From: Pseudomonas sp. MAG733B
GTDB lineage: Bacteria; Pseudomonadota; Gammaproteobacteria; Pseudomonadales; Pseudomonadaceae
Assembly (NCBI RefSeq): GCF_036884845.1
Contig: NZ_CP145732.1
Span: 3,038,001-3,102,000 of the forward strand
Direction of reading: 5' to 3'
DNA length: 64,000 nucleotides
Part shown: positions 24,450-32,033 of the stretch, one piece after another
Layout: each line of letters opens with the position of its first letter
How positions within the stretch are numbered: position 1 is the stretch's first letter
Translations under genes and position numbers: made by a program
The notes under the pieces: generated by a model
Seen by the model: the letters and a program-made list of their open reading frames with translations, nothing else
Told to the model about the DNA's origin: nothing
Databases searched by the model: none

Positions 24450-24983
24450 TCAGTAGCGCTGATATTTTGAACCGAACTCGGCGCGGTTTTCGGCGACCAT
24501 TACACCGCCGCGCACTGCGTTACTCGGGATCGAGGCAACTCGTTCACGCAGCTCCTGCAAACGATCGGCGCCACCTTCAGCGACACGATTCTGGATCAGT
24601 CGATCAGAGCCGCCTTCAGCGACACGGTTCTCGATCAGGCGATCGGAGCCGCCTTCAGCGACACGGTTCTGGATCAGTCGATCAGAGCCACCTTCAGCAA
24701 CACGATTCTGGATCAGTCGATCAGAGCCGCCTTCAGCAACGCGGTTCTGGATCAGTCGATCGGAACCGCCTTCAGCGACACGGTTCTCGATCAATCGATC
24801 AGAGCCGCCCTCGGCGACGCGATTTTGCTGCAAACGGTCCGAACCGCCTTCGGCCAGCAAGGCCTGGATCGGGCTTTGCGAGGCAACGCTCGCGGTGTTG
24901 GCCGATGCCAGGTTCGACAAGCCAAGACCACCCACCAGGGCGAGGCCGAGTGCCAGGGACGAAACTTTCGAGAAGTTGAACAT
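24450..24983 (-). CDS. Exported repeat protein with eight AEGG(S/A)DRL units (177 aa)
   Basis: Signal-peptide-like N-terminus (residues 1-28, LALGLALVGGLGLSNLASA). Residues 43-146 are eight tandem 13-residue units of consensus VAEGGSDRLIQNR; units 1 and 8 diverge at their edges (LQQNR, ADRLQELR). The C-terminus VAENRAEFGSKYQRY is shared with the small protein at 23122-23346. I recall Pseudomonas relatives labelled 'phage infection protein', without experimental support known to me. The repeat has a Gly-Gly turn and charged ends, so a solenoid or calcium-free coil is possible. Unit number probably varies between strains. Confidence 0.75.
   Translation of the reverse strand: MFNFSKVSSLALGLALVGGLGLSNLASANTASVASQSPIQALLAEGGSDRLQQNRVAEGGSDRLIENRVAEGGSDRLIQNRVAEGGSDRLIQNRVAEGGSDRLIQNRVAEGGSDRLIENRVAEGGSDRLIQNRVAEGGADRLQELRERVASIPSNAVRGGVMVAENRAEFGSKYQRY
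24546..24857 (-). repeat. Eight tandem 39-base coding repeats
   Basis: In-frame 39-base units coding the 13-residue repeat of the gene at 24450-24983. Neighbouring units differ mainly at third codon positions (gcaacacgattctggatcag versus gcgacacggttctcgatcag), so the protein sequence is held while the DNA drifts. Such an array can gain or lose units by slippage. Confidence 0.9.
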
Positions 24984-25152
24984 GGGTAATTCTCCGTGCG
25001 CTTAAGGTGAGTGGTCAGTAGCTGCTGCTATCTGGTGGTCACAGTTAAACGCCGGGGTGTATCGCTGATGTGTGCCTGCAACGCTCGAAATCGGCTGTTG
25101 CGTATCCGGCCGGGGTTTCTATACAAACAGATACAAAACCCCGGAAAAACCC

Positions 25153-25893
25153 TCAGGCCTGCGCGTCGAGCATTTCCACCGGGTAGGAGAACACATAGCC
25201 TTCGCTGCGCACGGTCTTGATGTAGGTCGCTTCCCGCGAGTCGTCCTTGAGCCGTTGACGCAGGCGGCTGACCAGCAAGTCGATGGAACGGTCGAACAGA
25301 TCGGCGTCGCGGCCCTGGGTCAGGTTGAGCAACTGGTCGCGGCTCAGCACCCGTTGCGGATGATCGAGAAACACCCGCAACAGTCGATATTCGGCACCGC
25401 TGAGGGCTACCAGCGTGTCGTCTTCGTCCAGCAAGTGACGGGCGGTCGTGTCCAGGCGCCAGCGGCCGAAACCGAGCAGGCGGCCGGTTTCGGTGACCAG
25501 CAGGTTGGGTGGCAGCATCCGGGTGCGGCGCAGCACGGCGTTGATCCGCGCCAGCAGTTCGCGGGCGGCGAAGGGTTTGGTCAGGTAGTCGTCGGCGCCC
25601 ATTTCCAGGCCGAGAATGCGGTCGGTTTCGTCGTTGCGTGCGGTGAGCATCAGGATCGGCGTGGCTTTGTGCTTGCCCGAGCGCAATTCGCGGCACAGCA
25701 CCAGGCCGTCATCGCCGGGCAGCATGATGTCGAGCACGATCAGGTCGACCTGGTTGGTTTCCAGAAAATTGCGCATGTGCCGGCCGTCGGCGACCATGGT
25801 GGTGCGCAAGCCGTTCTTTTTCAGGTAGTTGCCCACCAGTTCGCGAATTTCGCGATCGTCATCGACGATCAGGATGTGATTGACGTGGTCCAT
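25153..25893 (-). CDS. OmpR-family response regulator, orphan
   Basis: A 246-residue two-domain regulator. Receiver domain (6-120): acidic pair D11-D12, phospho-acceptor D55 in LIVLDIMLPGDDG, T84 region LMLTARN, K106 in YLTKPF. DNA-binding winged helix (about 145-240): ALSGAEYRLLRVFLDHP, VLSRDQLLN, RSIDLLVSRLRQRL, YIKTVRSEGYVFS. No histidine kinase gene is adjacent on either side. Its partner must lie elsewhere. The divergent neighbour is rlhA, and the gene downstream is the repeat protein. Confidence 0.9.
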   Translation of the reverse strand: MDHVNHILIVDDDREIRELVGNYLKKNGLRTTMVADGRHMRNFLETNQVDLIVLDIMLPGDDGLVLCRELRSGKHKATPILMLTARNDETDRILGLEMGADDYLTKPFAARELLARINAVLRRTRMLPPNLLVTETGRLLGFGRWRLDTTARHLLDEDDTLVALSGAEYRLLRVFLDHPQRVLSRDQLLNLTQGRDADLFDRSIDLLVSRLRQRLKDDSREATYIKTVRSEGYVFSYPVEMLDAQA

Positions 25894-26075
25894 GGCTCGA
25901 TCCTTTTGTTATTCGCGTTTTGCATATTCTAGGGGCCGGCGAGGAATTTTGTTCGTTGGTTTTTGCGGGACTTGCCGGGCAATCGCGCTGCCACCCGGCA
26001 GCACACGGGTGCCGGTCAGGCCATTCGCCGCTACAATGCGCACCTCGACCGTGACAGCCTGACTAAAAAAATATT

Positions 26076-28073
26076 ATGTCCCTGCCCAAACATCACCTGG
26101 AATTGCTCAGCCCTGCCCGCGATGTCGCCATCGCCCGCGAGGCCATCCTGCATGGCGCCGACGCCGTGTACCTCGGCGGCCCGAGCTTCGGCGCCCGCCA
26201 CAACGCCTGCAACGAAGTCAGCGATATCGCCCAATTGGTCGAGTTCGCCCATCGTTACCACGCGCGGGTGTTCACCACCATCAACACCATCCTGCACGAC
26301 AACGAACTGGAGCCGGCCCGCAAGCTGATCCACGAACTGTACGATGCCGGTGTCGATGCGCTGATCGTCCAGGACCTGGGCGTGATGGAACTGGACATTC
26401 CACCGATCGAGCTGCACGCCAGCACCCAGACCGACATCCGCACCCTGGAGCGGGCGAAGTTCCTCGATCAGGCCGGCTTCTCGCAGCTGGTACTGGCCCG
26501 CGAACTGAATCTGCAAGAAATCCGCGCCATCGCTGACGAAACCGACGCGGCGATCGAGTTCTTCATCCACGGCGCGCTGTGCGTCGCGTTCTCCGGCCAG
26601 TGCAACATTTCCCACGCACAGACCGGGCGCAGTGCCAACCGGGGCGACTGCTCCCAGGCCTGCCGTTTGCCGTACACCCTCAAGGATGAAAAAGGCGGCG
26701 TGATCGCCTACGAAAAACACCTGCTGTCGATGAAGGACAACAACCAGAGCGCCAACATCCGCGCCCTGGTGGAAGCCGGCGTGCGCTCGTTCAAGATCGA
26801 GGGGCGCTACAAGGACATGGGCTATGTGAAGAACATCACGGCCTACTACCGCCAACGCCTCGATGAGGTGCTCGAAGACCGTCCGGACCTGGCCCGTGCG
26901 TCCAGCGGCCGCACCGCGCATTTCTTCGTGCCCGACCCAGACAAGACCTTCCACCGTGGCAGCACCGACTATTTCGTCAGCGAGCGCAAGATTGACATCG
27001 GTGCGTTCGATTCGCCGACGTTCACCGGCCTGCCGGTCGGCGTGGTGGAGAAAGTCGGCAAGCGCGACTTGCTGGTGGTCACCCAAGAGCCGCTGTCCAA
27101 CGGCGACGGCCTCAATGTGCTGGTCAAGCGCGACGTGGTGGGCTGGCGTACCAACATCGCCGAGCCCAAGGGTGAGTTCGAGGAGGACGGCGAGAAGCGC
27201 TATCGCTATCGCGTCGAACCCAACGAGATGCCGGAAGGGCTGCACAAACTGCGGCCCAACCATCCACTGAACCGCAACCTCGACCACAACTGGCAGCAGG
27301 CCTTGCAGAAGACCTCCGCCGAGCGTCGCATCGGTCTTTCCTGGATGGCGCGTTTGCGCGAGGAACGCCTGGAACTGACTGCCACCAGCGAGGAGGGCGT
27401 TAACGCCAGTGTTGCGCTGGAAGGACCGTTCGGTCTGGCCAACAAGCCGGAGCAGGCGCTGGAGCAACTGCGCGACCTGCTCGGTCAACTGGGCACCACC
27501 GAATACCACGCCACCGACACCAGGCTGGATGCCCCGCAGGCGTACTTCATTCCCAACTCGCAGCTCAAAGCCTTGCGCCGCGAAGTGATTGAAGCGCTGA
27601 CCGCAGCCCGTCTGCTGGCTCACCCACGGGGTGGCCGTAAGGCCGAGACCAGCCCTCCACCGGTTTACCCGGAGTCGCACCTGTCGTTCCTGGCCAACGT
27701 CTACAACCAGAAGGCCCGCGACTTCTATCACCGTCACGGGGTCAAGCTGATCGACGCGGCGTACGAGGCCCACGAGGAACCGGGCGAAGTGCCGGTGATG
27801 ATCACCAAGCATTGCCTGCGCTTCTCCTTCAACCTGTGCCCGAAACAGGCCAAGGGCGTTACCGGCGTGCGTACCAAGGTTGCGCCGATGCAATTGATCC
27901 ACGGCGATGAAGTGCTGACGCTGAAGTTCGACTGCAAGCCTTGTGAAATGCACATCATCGGCAAGATGAAAGGCCACATCCTTGGCCTGCCACAGCCGGG
28001 CAGCGTGCAGCCGGTGGTCGGCTACATCAGCCCCGATGACCTGCTGAAAACCATTCCCCGCGCGCCGCACTGA
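26076..28073 (+). CDS. rlhA: 23S rRNA 5-hydroxycytidine C2501 synthase-type U32 protein (RlhA-like)
   Basis: A 665-residue U32-family protein, the length of E. coli RlhA (YdcP) and longer than TrhP (YegQ). The U32 core has HGALCVAFSGQCNISHAQTGRSANRGDCSQACRLPY, with the four Cys (169, 176, 192, 196) that are conserved in the family and proposed to bind an iron-sulfur cluster. Residues 330-665 form the C-terminal extension found in RlhA. RlhA hydroxylates 23S rRNA C2501 with prephenate as oxygen route. 'Protease' labels for this family are misleading. Divergent from the response regulator; single gene. Confidence 0.78.
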   Translation: MSLPKHHLELLSPARDVAIAREAILHGADAVYLGGPSFGARHNACNEVSDIAQLVEFAHRYHARVFTTINTILHDNELEPARKLIHELYDAGVDALIVQDLGVMELDIPPIELHASTQTDIRTLERAKFLDQAGFSQLVLARELNLQEIRAIADETDAAIEFFIHGALCVAFSGQCNISHAQTGRSANRGDCSQACRLPYTLKDEKGGVIAYEKHLLSMKDNNQSANIRALVEAGVRSFKIEGRYKDMGYVKNITAYYRQRLDEVLEDRPDLARASSGRTAHFFVPDPDKTFHRGSTDYFVSERKIDIGAFDSPTFTGLPVGVVEKVGKRDLLVVTQEPLSNGDGLNVLVKRDVVGWRTNIAEPKGEFEEDGEKRYRYRVEPNEMPEGLHKLRPNHPLNRNLDHNWQQALQKTSAERRIGLSWMARLREERLELTATSEEGVNASVALEGPFGLANKPEQALEQLRDLLGQLGTTEYHATDTRLDAPQAYFIPNSQLKALRREVIEALTAARLLAHPRGGRKAETSPPPVYPESHLSFLANVYNQKARDFYHRHGVKLIDAAYEAHEEPGEVPVMITKHCLRFSFNLCPKQAKGVTGVRTKVAPMQLIHGDEVLTLKFDCKPCEMHIIGKMKGHILGLPQPGSVQPVVGYISPDDLLKTIPRAPH

Positions 28074-28081
28074 GTGGCGTA

Positions 28082-28183
28082 AACCCTGTAGGAGCAAAGC
28101 TTGCTCGCGATGGCGTTGGCTCAGTCAACATCGATGCTGAATGTGCGACCGCCATCGCGAGCAAGCTTTGCTCCTACAGGGTT
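28082..28183. repeat. REP-type inverted repeat pair (gtaggagcaaagcttgctcg family)
   Basis: Perfect 33-base arms at 28082-28114 and 28151-28183 with a 36-base spacer, directly after rlhA. Related to the pair at 52480-52579. Confidence 0.88.
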
Positions 28184-28292
28184 CTTTGTTGAAGCTGAAA
28201 TCTGCTTCCCCCCAATCCCACTGCGTCCGACTGGCAGCCCGCGAACGCTGTGCTAGCGTCTTGAGGTCAATCCTCATTTGCGAGCTTCTGCC

Positions 28293-29165
28293 ATGGACGA
28301 GACAATCGTTAATGTAACCACCGAGAAGTTCAACGCACTTATTGCAGTCGTGCAGGCCTACGGTGTCGCTTTTGCAGTCAAGATTCTGGGTGCCATTGCC
28401 TTCTGGATCATTGGTCGTTGGCTGATCGGCTTTGCCGTCGGTGTGGTGCAGAAGTCTCTGGGCAAGCAGAAAGTCGACCCCACCGTGCTGCGTTACGTCG
28501 GCTCGGTCATCACCGTCACGCTCAATATCATCCTGGTAATCGCCATCCTCGGTTACCTCGGCATGCAGACCACCACCTTCGCGGCGCTGCTCGCGGCGGT
28601 CGGCCTGGCCATCGGCATGGCCTGGTCGGGGCTGCTGGCGAACCTGGCGGCGGGTGCCTTCATTATCGTGCTGCGGCCATTCAAGGTCGGCGACTTCATC
28701 TGTGCCGGCGGGGTGACGGGTACGGTCACTGAAATCGGCCTGTTCGCCACTGCGATCAACACCCCGGACAACGTGCTGACCCTGGTCGGCAACAACAAGA
28801 TCTTCAGCGACAACATCCAGAACTTCACCCACAACCCGTTCCGCCGCGTCGAACTCAAGGCGCAACTGTCCGGCGCGACCGACTGGAAAGCGGCGGCGGC
28901 CTTGCTCAAGGAAAAAATCGCTGCCATCCCCAACGTGCTCGAAACCCCTGCGGTAGACGTTGAAATTCTCGAGTTCAACCTGGTTGGCCCGGTGTTGGCG
29001 GTGCGTCCTTACTGCCATAACGAAAATTACTGGCAGGTGTATTTCGACACCAACCGCGTCATCAAGGATGCCCTTGGCGAGGCAGGTTTCCCGGCGCCAA
29101 TGCCGGCGCAAACCGTGATTTTCCAGCAGGGCGCCGCGTTGCCCGGCGCGCTGGCGAAGGAGTGA
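28293..29165 (+). CDS. MscS-family small-conductance mechanosensitive channel
   Basis: A 290-residue protein with three N-terminal helices and the pore-lining TM3 TTTFAALLAAVGLAIGMAWSGLLANLAAGAFII (about 95-128), rich in Ala and Gly as required for packing. The beta domain follows with RPFKVGDFICAGGVTGTVTEIGLFATAI and GNNKIFSDNIQNF, the MscS signature. ATG 28293 is the start; an in-frame TTG at 28278 is weaker. It opens under membrane tension to release solutes at hypo-osmotic shock. Confidence 0.93.
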   Translation: MDETIVNVTTEKFNALIAVVQAYGVAFAVKILGAIAFWIIGRWLIGFAVGVVQKSLGKQKVDPTVLRYVGSVITVTLNIILVIAILGYLGMQTTTFAALLAAVGLAIGMAWSGLLANLAAGAFIIVLRPFKVGDFICAGGVTGTVTEIGLFATAINTPDNVLTLVGNNKIFSDNIQNFTHNPFRRVELKAQLSGATDWKAAAALLKEKIAAIPNVLETPAVDVEILEFNLVGPVLAVRPYCHNENYWQVYFDTNRVIKDALGEAGFPAPMPAQTVIFQQGAALPGALAKE

Positions 29166-29177
29166 GCGGAAATCGAC

Positions 29178-29582
29178 TCAGCTTCCGGAGTTTTCCGGAA
29201 GCCTGGCGATCACCTTGATCTCGAACTCAAACCCATAGAGCCAGGTGACGCCGACGGCGGTAACCGTCGGATACGGCGCCTGGCCCCAGAACTCCGACAC
29301 GACCTTCCAGATCCTCTCGAATTTCGCTTCGGGATCGACGATGAACACCGTGACATCCACCACATCGTCGAAGCTGCAACCGGCTGCGTCCAGAATCCCG
29401 TTCAGATTGCTGAACGCCCGCCGGACCTGAGCATCGAGTTCCGGCTCGGGCGAGCCGTCCTCGGTGCTGCCCACTTGCCCCGACACAAACAAAAAGCCAT
29501 TGGAACGGATCGCCGGCGAATAGCGATTACGCTCGTAGAGCGCCTGGCGACCGGGTGGGAAAACAACGTCACGCTGGGTCAT
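29178..29582 (-). CDS. RidA-family (YjgF/UK114) protein
   Basis: A 134-residue protein with ATG 29582 behind GGAGGTAGTT. Motifs: YSPAIRSNGFLFVSGQVGSTEDGSPE, VRRAFSNLNGILDAAGCSFDDVVDVTVFI and the family end APYPTVTAVGVTWLYGFEFEIKVIARL. The Arg that binds the substrate carboxylate in RidA (usual motif R(V)E(I/V)) is not at its place here, since the sequence reads FEFEIKV, so this is an RidA-like subgroup that may not deaminate 2-iminoacids. Divergent from a LysR gene that probably controls it. Confidence 0.85.
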   Translation of the reverse strand: MTQRDVVFPPGRQALYERNRYSPAIRSNGFLFVSGQVGSTEDGSPEPELDAQVRRAFSNLNGILDAAGCSFDDVVDVTVFIVDPEAKFERIWKVVSEFWGQAPYPTVTAVGVTWLYGFEFEIKVIARLPENSGS

Positions 29583-29723
29583 AACTACCTCCATCAGCGG
29601 GCCTGATCGGCTCGCAATTAACGATGCAGCGACTTTAGAGGGCCAGGGCTTGCCCGATAAACGAGCAACTGCAACCATCACTGTTTGTAAAAACCAAATA
29701 ATCCGCTAGCGATTGAGGCAGGT

Positions 29724-30650
29724 ATGGACCGTTTCGATGCAATGCAGGCCTTCGCCCGGGTGGTGGAGGCGGGCAGCTTCACCAAGGCCGCCGAGACGCT
29801 GCACATGAGCAAGACCAGCGTCACGCAACTGGTGCAGCAACTGGAGGCGCGATTGCGAGTGAAACTGCTCAACCGCACCACACGCAAGGTTAACGTCACC
29901 GCCGACGGCGCCGTCTACTACGAGCGCGTGGTGCGACTGCTGGCTGACCTGGACGATGCCGAAACCAGCCTGTCGAGTGCATCGACCGTGCCCAGGGGAA
30001 GACTGCGGGTGGATGTTCCCAGTCCGCTGGCGAGCATGATTCTGATGCCGGCGTTGCCGGAGTTTCACGCCCGATACCCGGACATCCAGATCGACATGGG
30101 CGTCAGCGATCGCATCGTCGATCTGATCGACGAGAACGTCGATTGTGTGGTGCGCGGCGGCGAGTTGACTGATCAATCACTGATGGCCCGGCGAGTCGGT
30201 GACCTGCAGTTGGGCGTATTTGCCGCGCCGAGTTATCTGCAACGCCTCGGCACGCCATTGCATCCACGGGAGCTGGAAGACTCCGAGCATCGCATCGTCG
30301 GGTTCCTGTGGGCGCGCACCGGCAAAGCCGTGCCTTATGCCATGCGCAACGCTGGCGAAAGTGTGGAGATCAAAGGACGCTATGTGCTGGCTGTCGACGA
30401 TGGCAACGCTTACATTGCGGCCGGTCTGGCGGGCATGGGCGTTCTCTGGTTGCCCGACTACATGTCCAGGCCCTATCTGGCGCGCGGCGAGTTGGTGCAG
30501 CTGTTCGAGGGCTGGCGCCTCGATCCGATGCCGTTATTCGTGGCGTTCCCACCAAACCGACATATCAGCCGCAAGGTGCGGGTATTCATCGATTGGGTGA
30601 CCGAACTGATGGCGCACCATGCGCCTTTGATGGATCCGCGTGGTTCATGA
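29724..30650 (+). CDS. LysR-family transcriptional regulator
   Basis: A 308-residue regulator. HTH at about 4-62 (FDAMQAFARVVEAGSFTKAAETLHMSKTSVTQLVQQLE, read in parts; NRTTRKVNVTADG). The effector domain starts near residue 90 (RGRLRVDVPSPLASMILMP). It is of the CrgA/PA-type, with short linker helices. About 140 bases separate it from the divergent ridA-like gene, a usual arrangement for LysR control. Effector is unknown. Confidence 0.9.
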   Translation: MDRFDAMQAFARVVEAGSFTKAAETLHMSKTSVTQLVQQLEARLRVKLLNRTTRKVNVTADGAVYYERVVRLLADLDDAETSLSSASTVPRGRLRVDVPSPLASMILMPALPEFHARYPDIQIDMGVSDRIVDLIDENVDCVVRGGELTDQSLMARRVGDLQLGVFAAPSYLQRLGTPLHPRELEDSEHRIVGFLWARTGKAVPYAMRNAGESVEIKGRYVLAVDDGNAYIAAGLAGMGVLWLPDYMSRPYLARGELVQLFEGWRLDPMPLFVAFPPNRHISRKVRVFIDWVTELMAHHAPLMDPRGS

Positions 30651-30674
30651 CTCGCCAATCGTAGGCTGAGCCGA

Positions 30675-30702
30675 AAAACCCGCGAAGGATATCGCGGGTT
30701 TT
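30675..30702. terminator. Bidirectional terminator
   Basis: Stem aaaacccgcga / tcgcgggtttt (30675-30685, 30692-30702) with a six-base loop; A-run and T-run on the two sides allow use by both the LysR and hemerythrin genes. Confidence 0.85.
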
Positions 30703-30740
30703 CATTTTCAGGGGCCGTAAAGCATGATCGACCTGCGTCA

Positions 30741-31217
30741 TCAGGCAGCCATGTTTCCGCCACTCAGCTCTTTTTTCAAAGACGCTTTCATCGACTCCAT
30801 TTGCTTGCCCAGTTCGTCCAGTTCTGCCTTGCCCAACAACTTCCTGGCCTGAGGAAACATCTCGGTTTCCTCTTCTTCAATGTGATGTTCAAGCAGCTCC
30901 TTGACCACTTTTGCACGTCCGGAAAACTCGACGCTCGAAGGGTCTGTCGTCTTCAAGTCAGGCAGTACCAGCGAGTCGACGGTGCGGTGTTCTTCCTTAG
31001 CCTCGTAGTACATGACTTCCTGTTCTTTACCCCCGGCTTTCTTGTAGGCCGGGTAGAGAATTTCTTCTTCGAGCCGGGTGTGAATCATGATTTCCATTTC
31101 GAGCTTGCCCACCAATTCAGTGCGTTTCTTTACCGCGCGCTCGGTGGACTCGTTCAATTGGGTCAAGATGCCTTTTACACGTTCATGGTCAGCTTTCAGG
31201 ATGTCGATGGCGTTCAT
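30741..31217 (-). CDS. Hemerythrin HHE-domain protein (158 aa)
   Basis: Four-helix protein with diiron ligands in place: H11 (LKADHERV), H46 and E50 (MIHTRLEEEILYP), H77 (KEEHRTV), H111/H112 and E116 (LEHHIEEEETEMFP). The C-terminal 35 residues are an extra charged helix. Bacterial members act in oxygen, nitric oxide or iron handling and are often under general-stress control. It is followed by a secreted-protein gene in the same direction, separated by about 70 bases from it. Confidence 0.92.
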   Translation of the reverse strand: MNAIDILKADHERVKGILTQLNESTERAVKKRTELVGKLEMEIMIHTRLEEEILYPAYKKAGGKEQEVMYYEAKEEHRTVDSLVLPDLKTTDPSSVEFSGRAKVVKELLEHHIEEEETEMFPQARKLLGKAELDELGKQMESMKASLKKELSGGNMAA

Positions 31218-31290
31218 TCTCTTGCCTCTACTGTCACGGGAACTGTTGGGTTGGGCTATGTCATTTCGCTGTTCAGCTGGTTACTCAACT

Positions 31291-31593
31291 TCAAGTGCCG
31301 CTTCCGCCTTTACCTTCACCACCACCTTTGGAACCACCAGCAGGGGCGGGGCCGTTATCGGTGGTGCCGGTATCGGCTCCTTGCGACATCGAGCCGGTTT
31401 TTCCATCAATCCCCTTCGTCGATGTACCGCCATCCGTGCCAGTGCCGAGACCGTTCGATTCATCGCTCTGAGGTTGCGCGGTTCCTGGAGGAAGGGCGGA
31501 GCCTTCGGTGGTTTTCTCTGCTGCCAGTGCGCAGAGCGAACCGGTGGACAACAGGCCGGCGAGGGCCAGCGCCAATAGTTTGTTGTTGATCAT
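31291..31593 (-). CDS. Small exported Gly/Ser/Thr-rich protein (100 aa)
   Basis: ATG 31593 lies behind AAGGAAG. Residues 1-25 form a signal peptide (MINNKLLALALAGLLSTGSLCALA). The mature chain is low-complexity, rich in Gly, Thr, Ser and Asp, ending in GGSKGGGEGKGGSGT, so it is probably unfolded in the periplasm. Frames upstream of 31593 are open but have no signal. Position next to hemerythrin and the acidic protein gene suggests a stress context. No family is recognised. Confidence 0.65.
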   Translation of the reverse strand: MINNKLLALALAGLLSTGSLCALAAEKTTEGSALPPGTAQPQSDESNGLGTGTDGGTSTKGIDGKTGSMSQGADTGTTDNGPAPAGGSKGGGEGKGGSGT

Positions 31594-31780
31594 TTGAGTC
31601 TTCCTTGTCGAGTGGATGTACGCATTGGAAGAATCGGCGAAACAGAAAGTGCTGCGCAGCGGACGAACGGCGCGAAGGCTCTTGTGCACCGCTCGTCATC
31701 TGGAGGGCACGCTCACAGGTTGGACACTTCAAAAGAATACGGCCCGGAAAATCCGGACCTTTTTTGTTGTAGAGGTGGGT

Positions 31781-32020
31781 ATGGCTAGCGATTCGACTTA
31801 CCAGGACAAGCTGCAACGTCAGGACCAGACACAAGGTTCTGTGCCTTCCAAACCGGAGCCCGATGGACCGCTGGCAAATCCCAACGATCCGGATAAATAC
31901 GATCCGCTGACACGGCCTGATCCGGATGCTTCCCAACGTCCGGAGGATTGGGACGATCCGGCGGGCAGGGATGTTCCGGAGGCTGATGAGCAAACACCAC
32001 TGTCCGACGACAGACGATAA
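31781..32020 (+). CDS. Acidic, disordered small protein (79 aa), first gene of the HDO operon
   Basis: ATG 31781 follows agaggtgggt. The product starts MASDSTYQDKLQRQDQTQG and is then rich in Pro, Asp and Glu (LANPNDPDKYDPLTRPDPD, RPEDWDDPAGRDVPEADEQ), with no Cys and no hydrophobic core. It resembles hydrophilin-like stress proteins of Pseudomonas, but it also has the size and position of a precursor peptide, 13 bases before the HDO gene. Residue composition cannot decide between the two. Confidence 0.6.
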   Translation: MASDSTYQDKLQRQDQTQGSVPSKPEPDGPLANPNDPDKYDPLTRPDPDASQRPEDWDDPAGRDVPEADEQTPLSDDRR

Positions 32021-32033
32021 AAGGAGCCTGCCC

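Noticed and set aside
24546-24857. Possible CRISPR array (39-base repeats)
   Set aside because: The units are directly adjacent without spacers and are in frame in a translated gene; they are coding repeats.
30675-30702. Palindrome as an operator
   Set aside because: The A- and T-runs on both sides and the convergent genes make it a bidirectional terminator.
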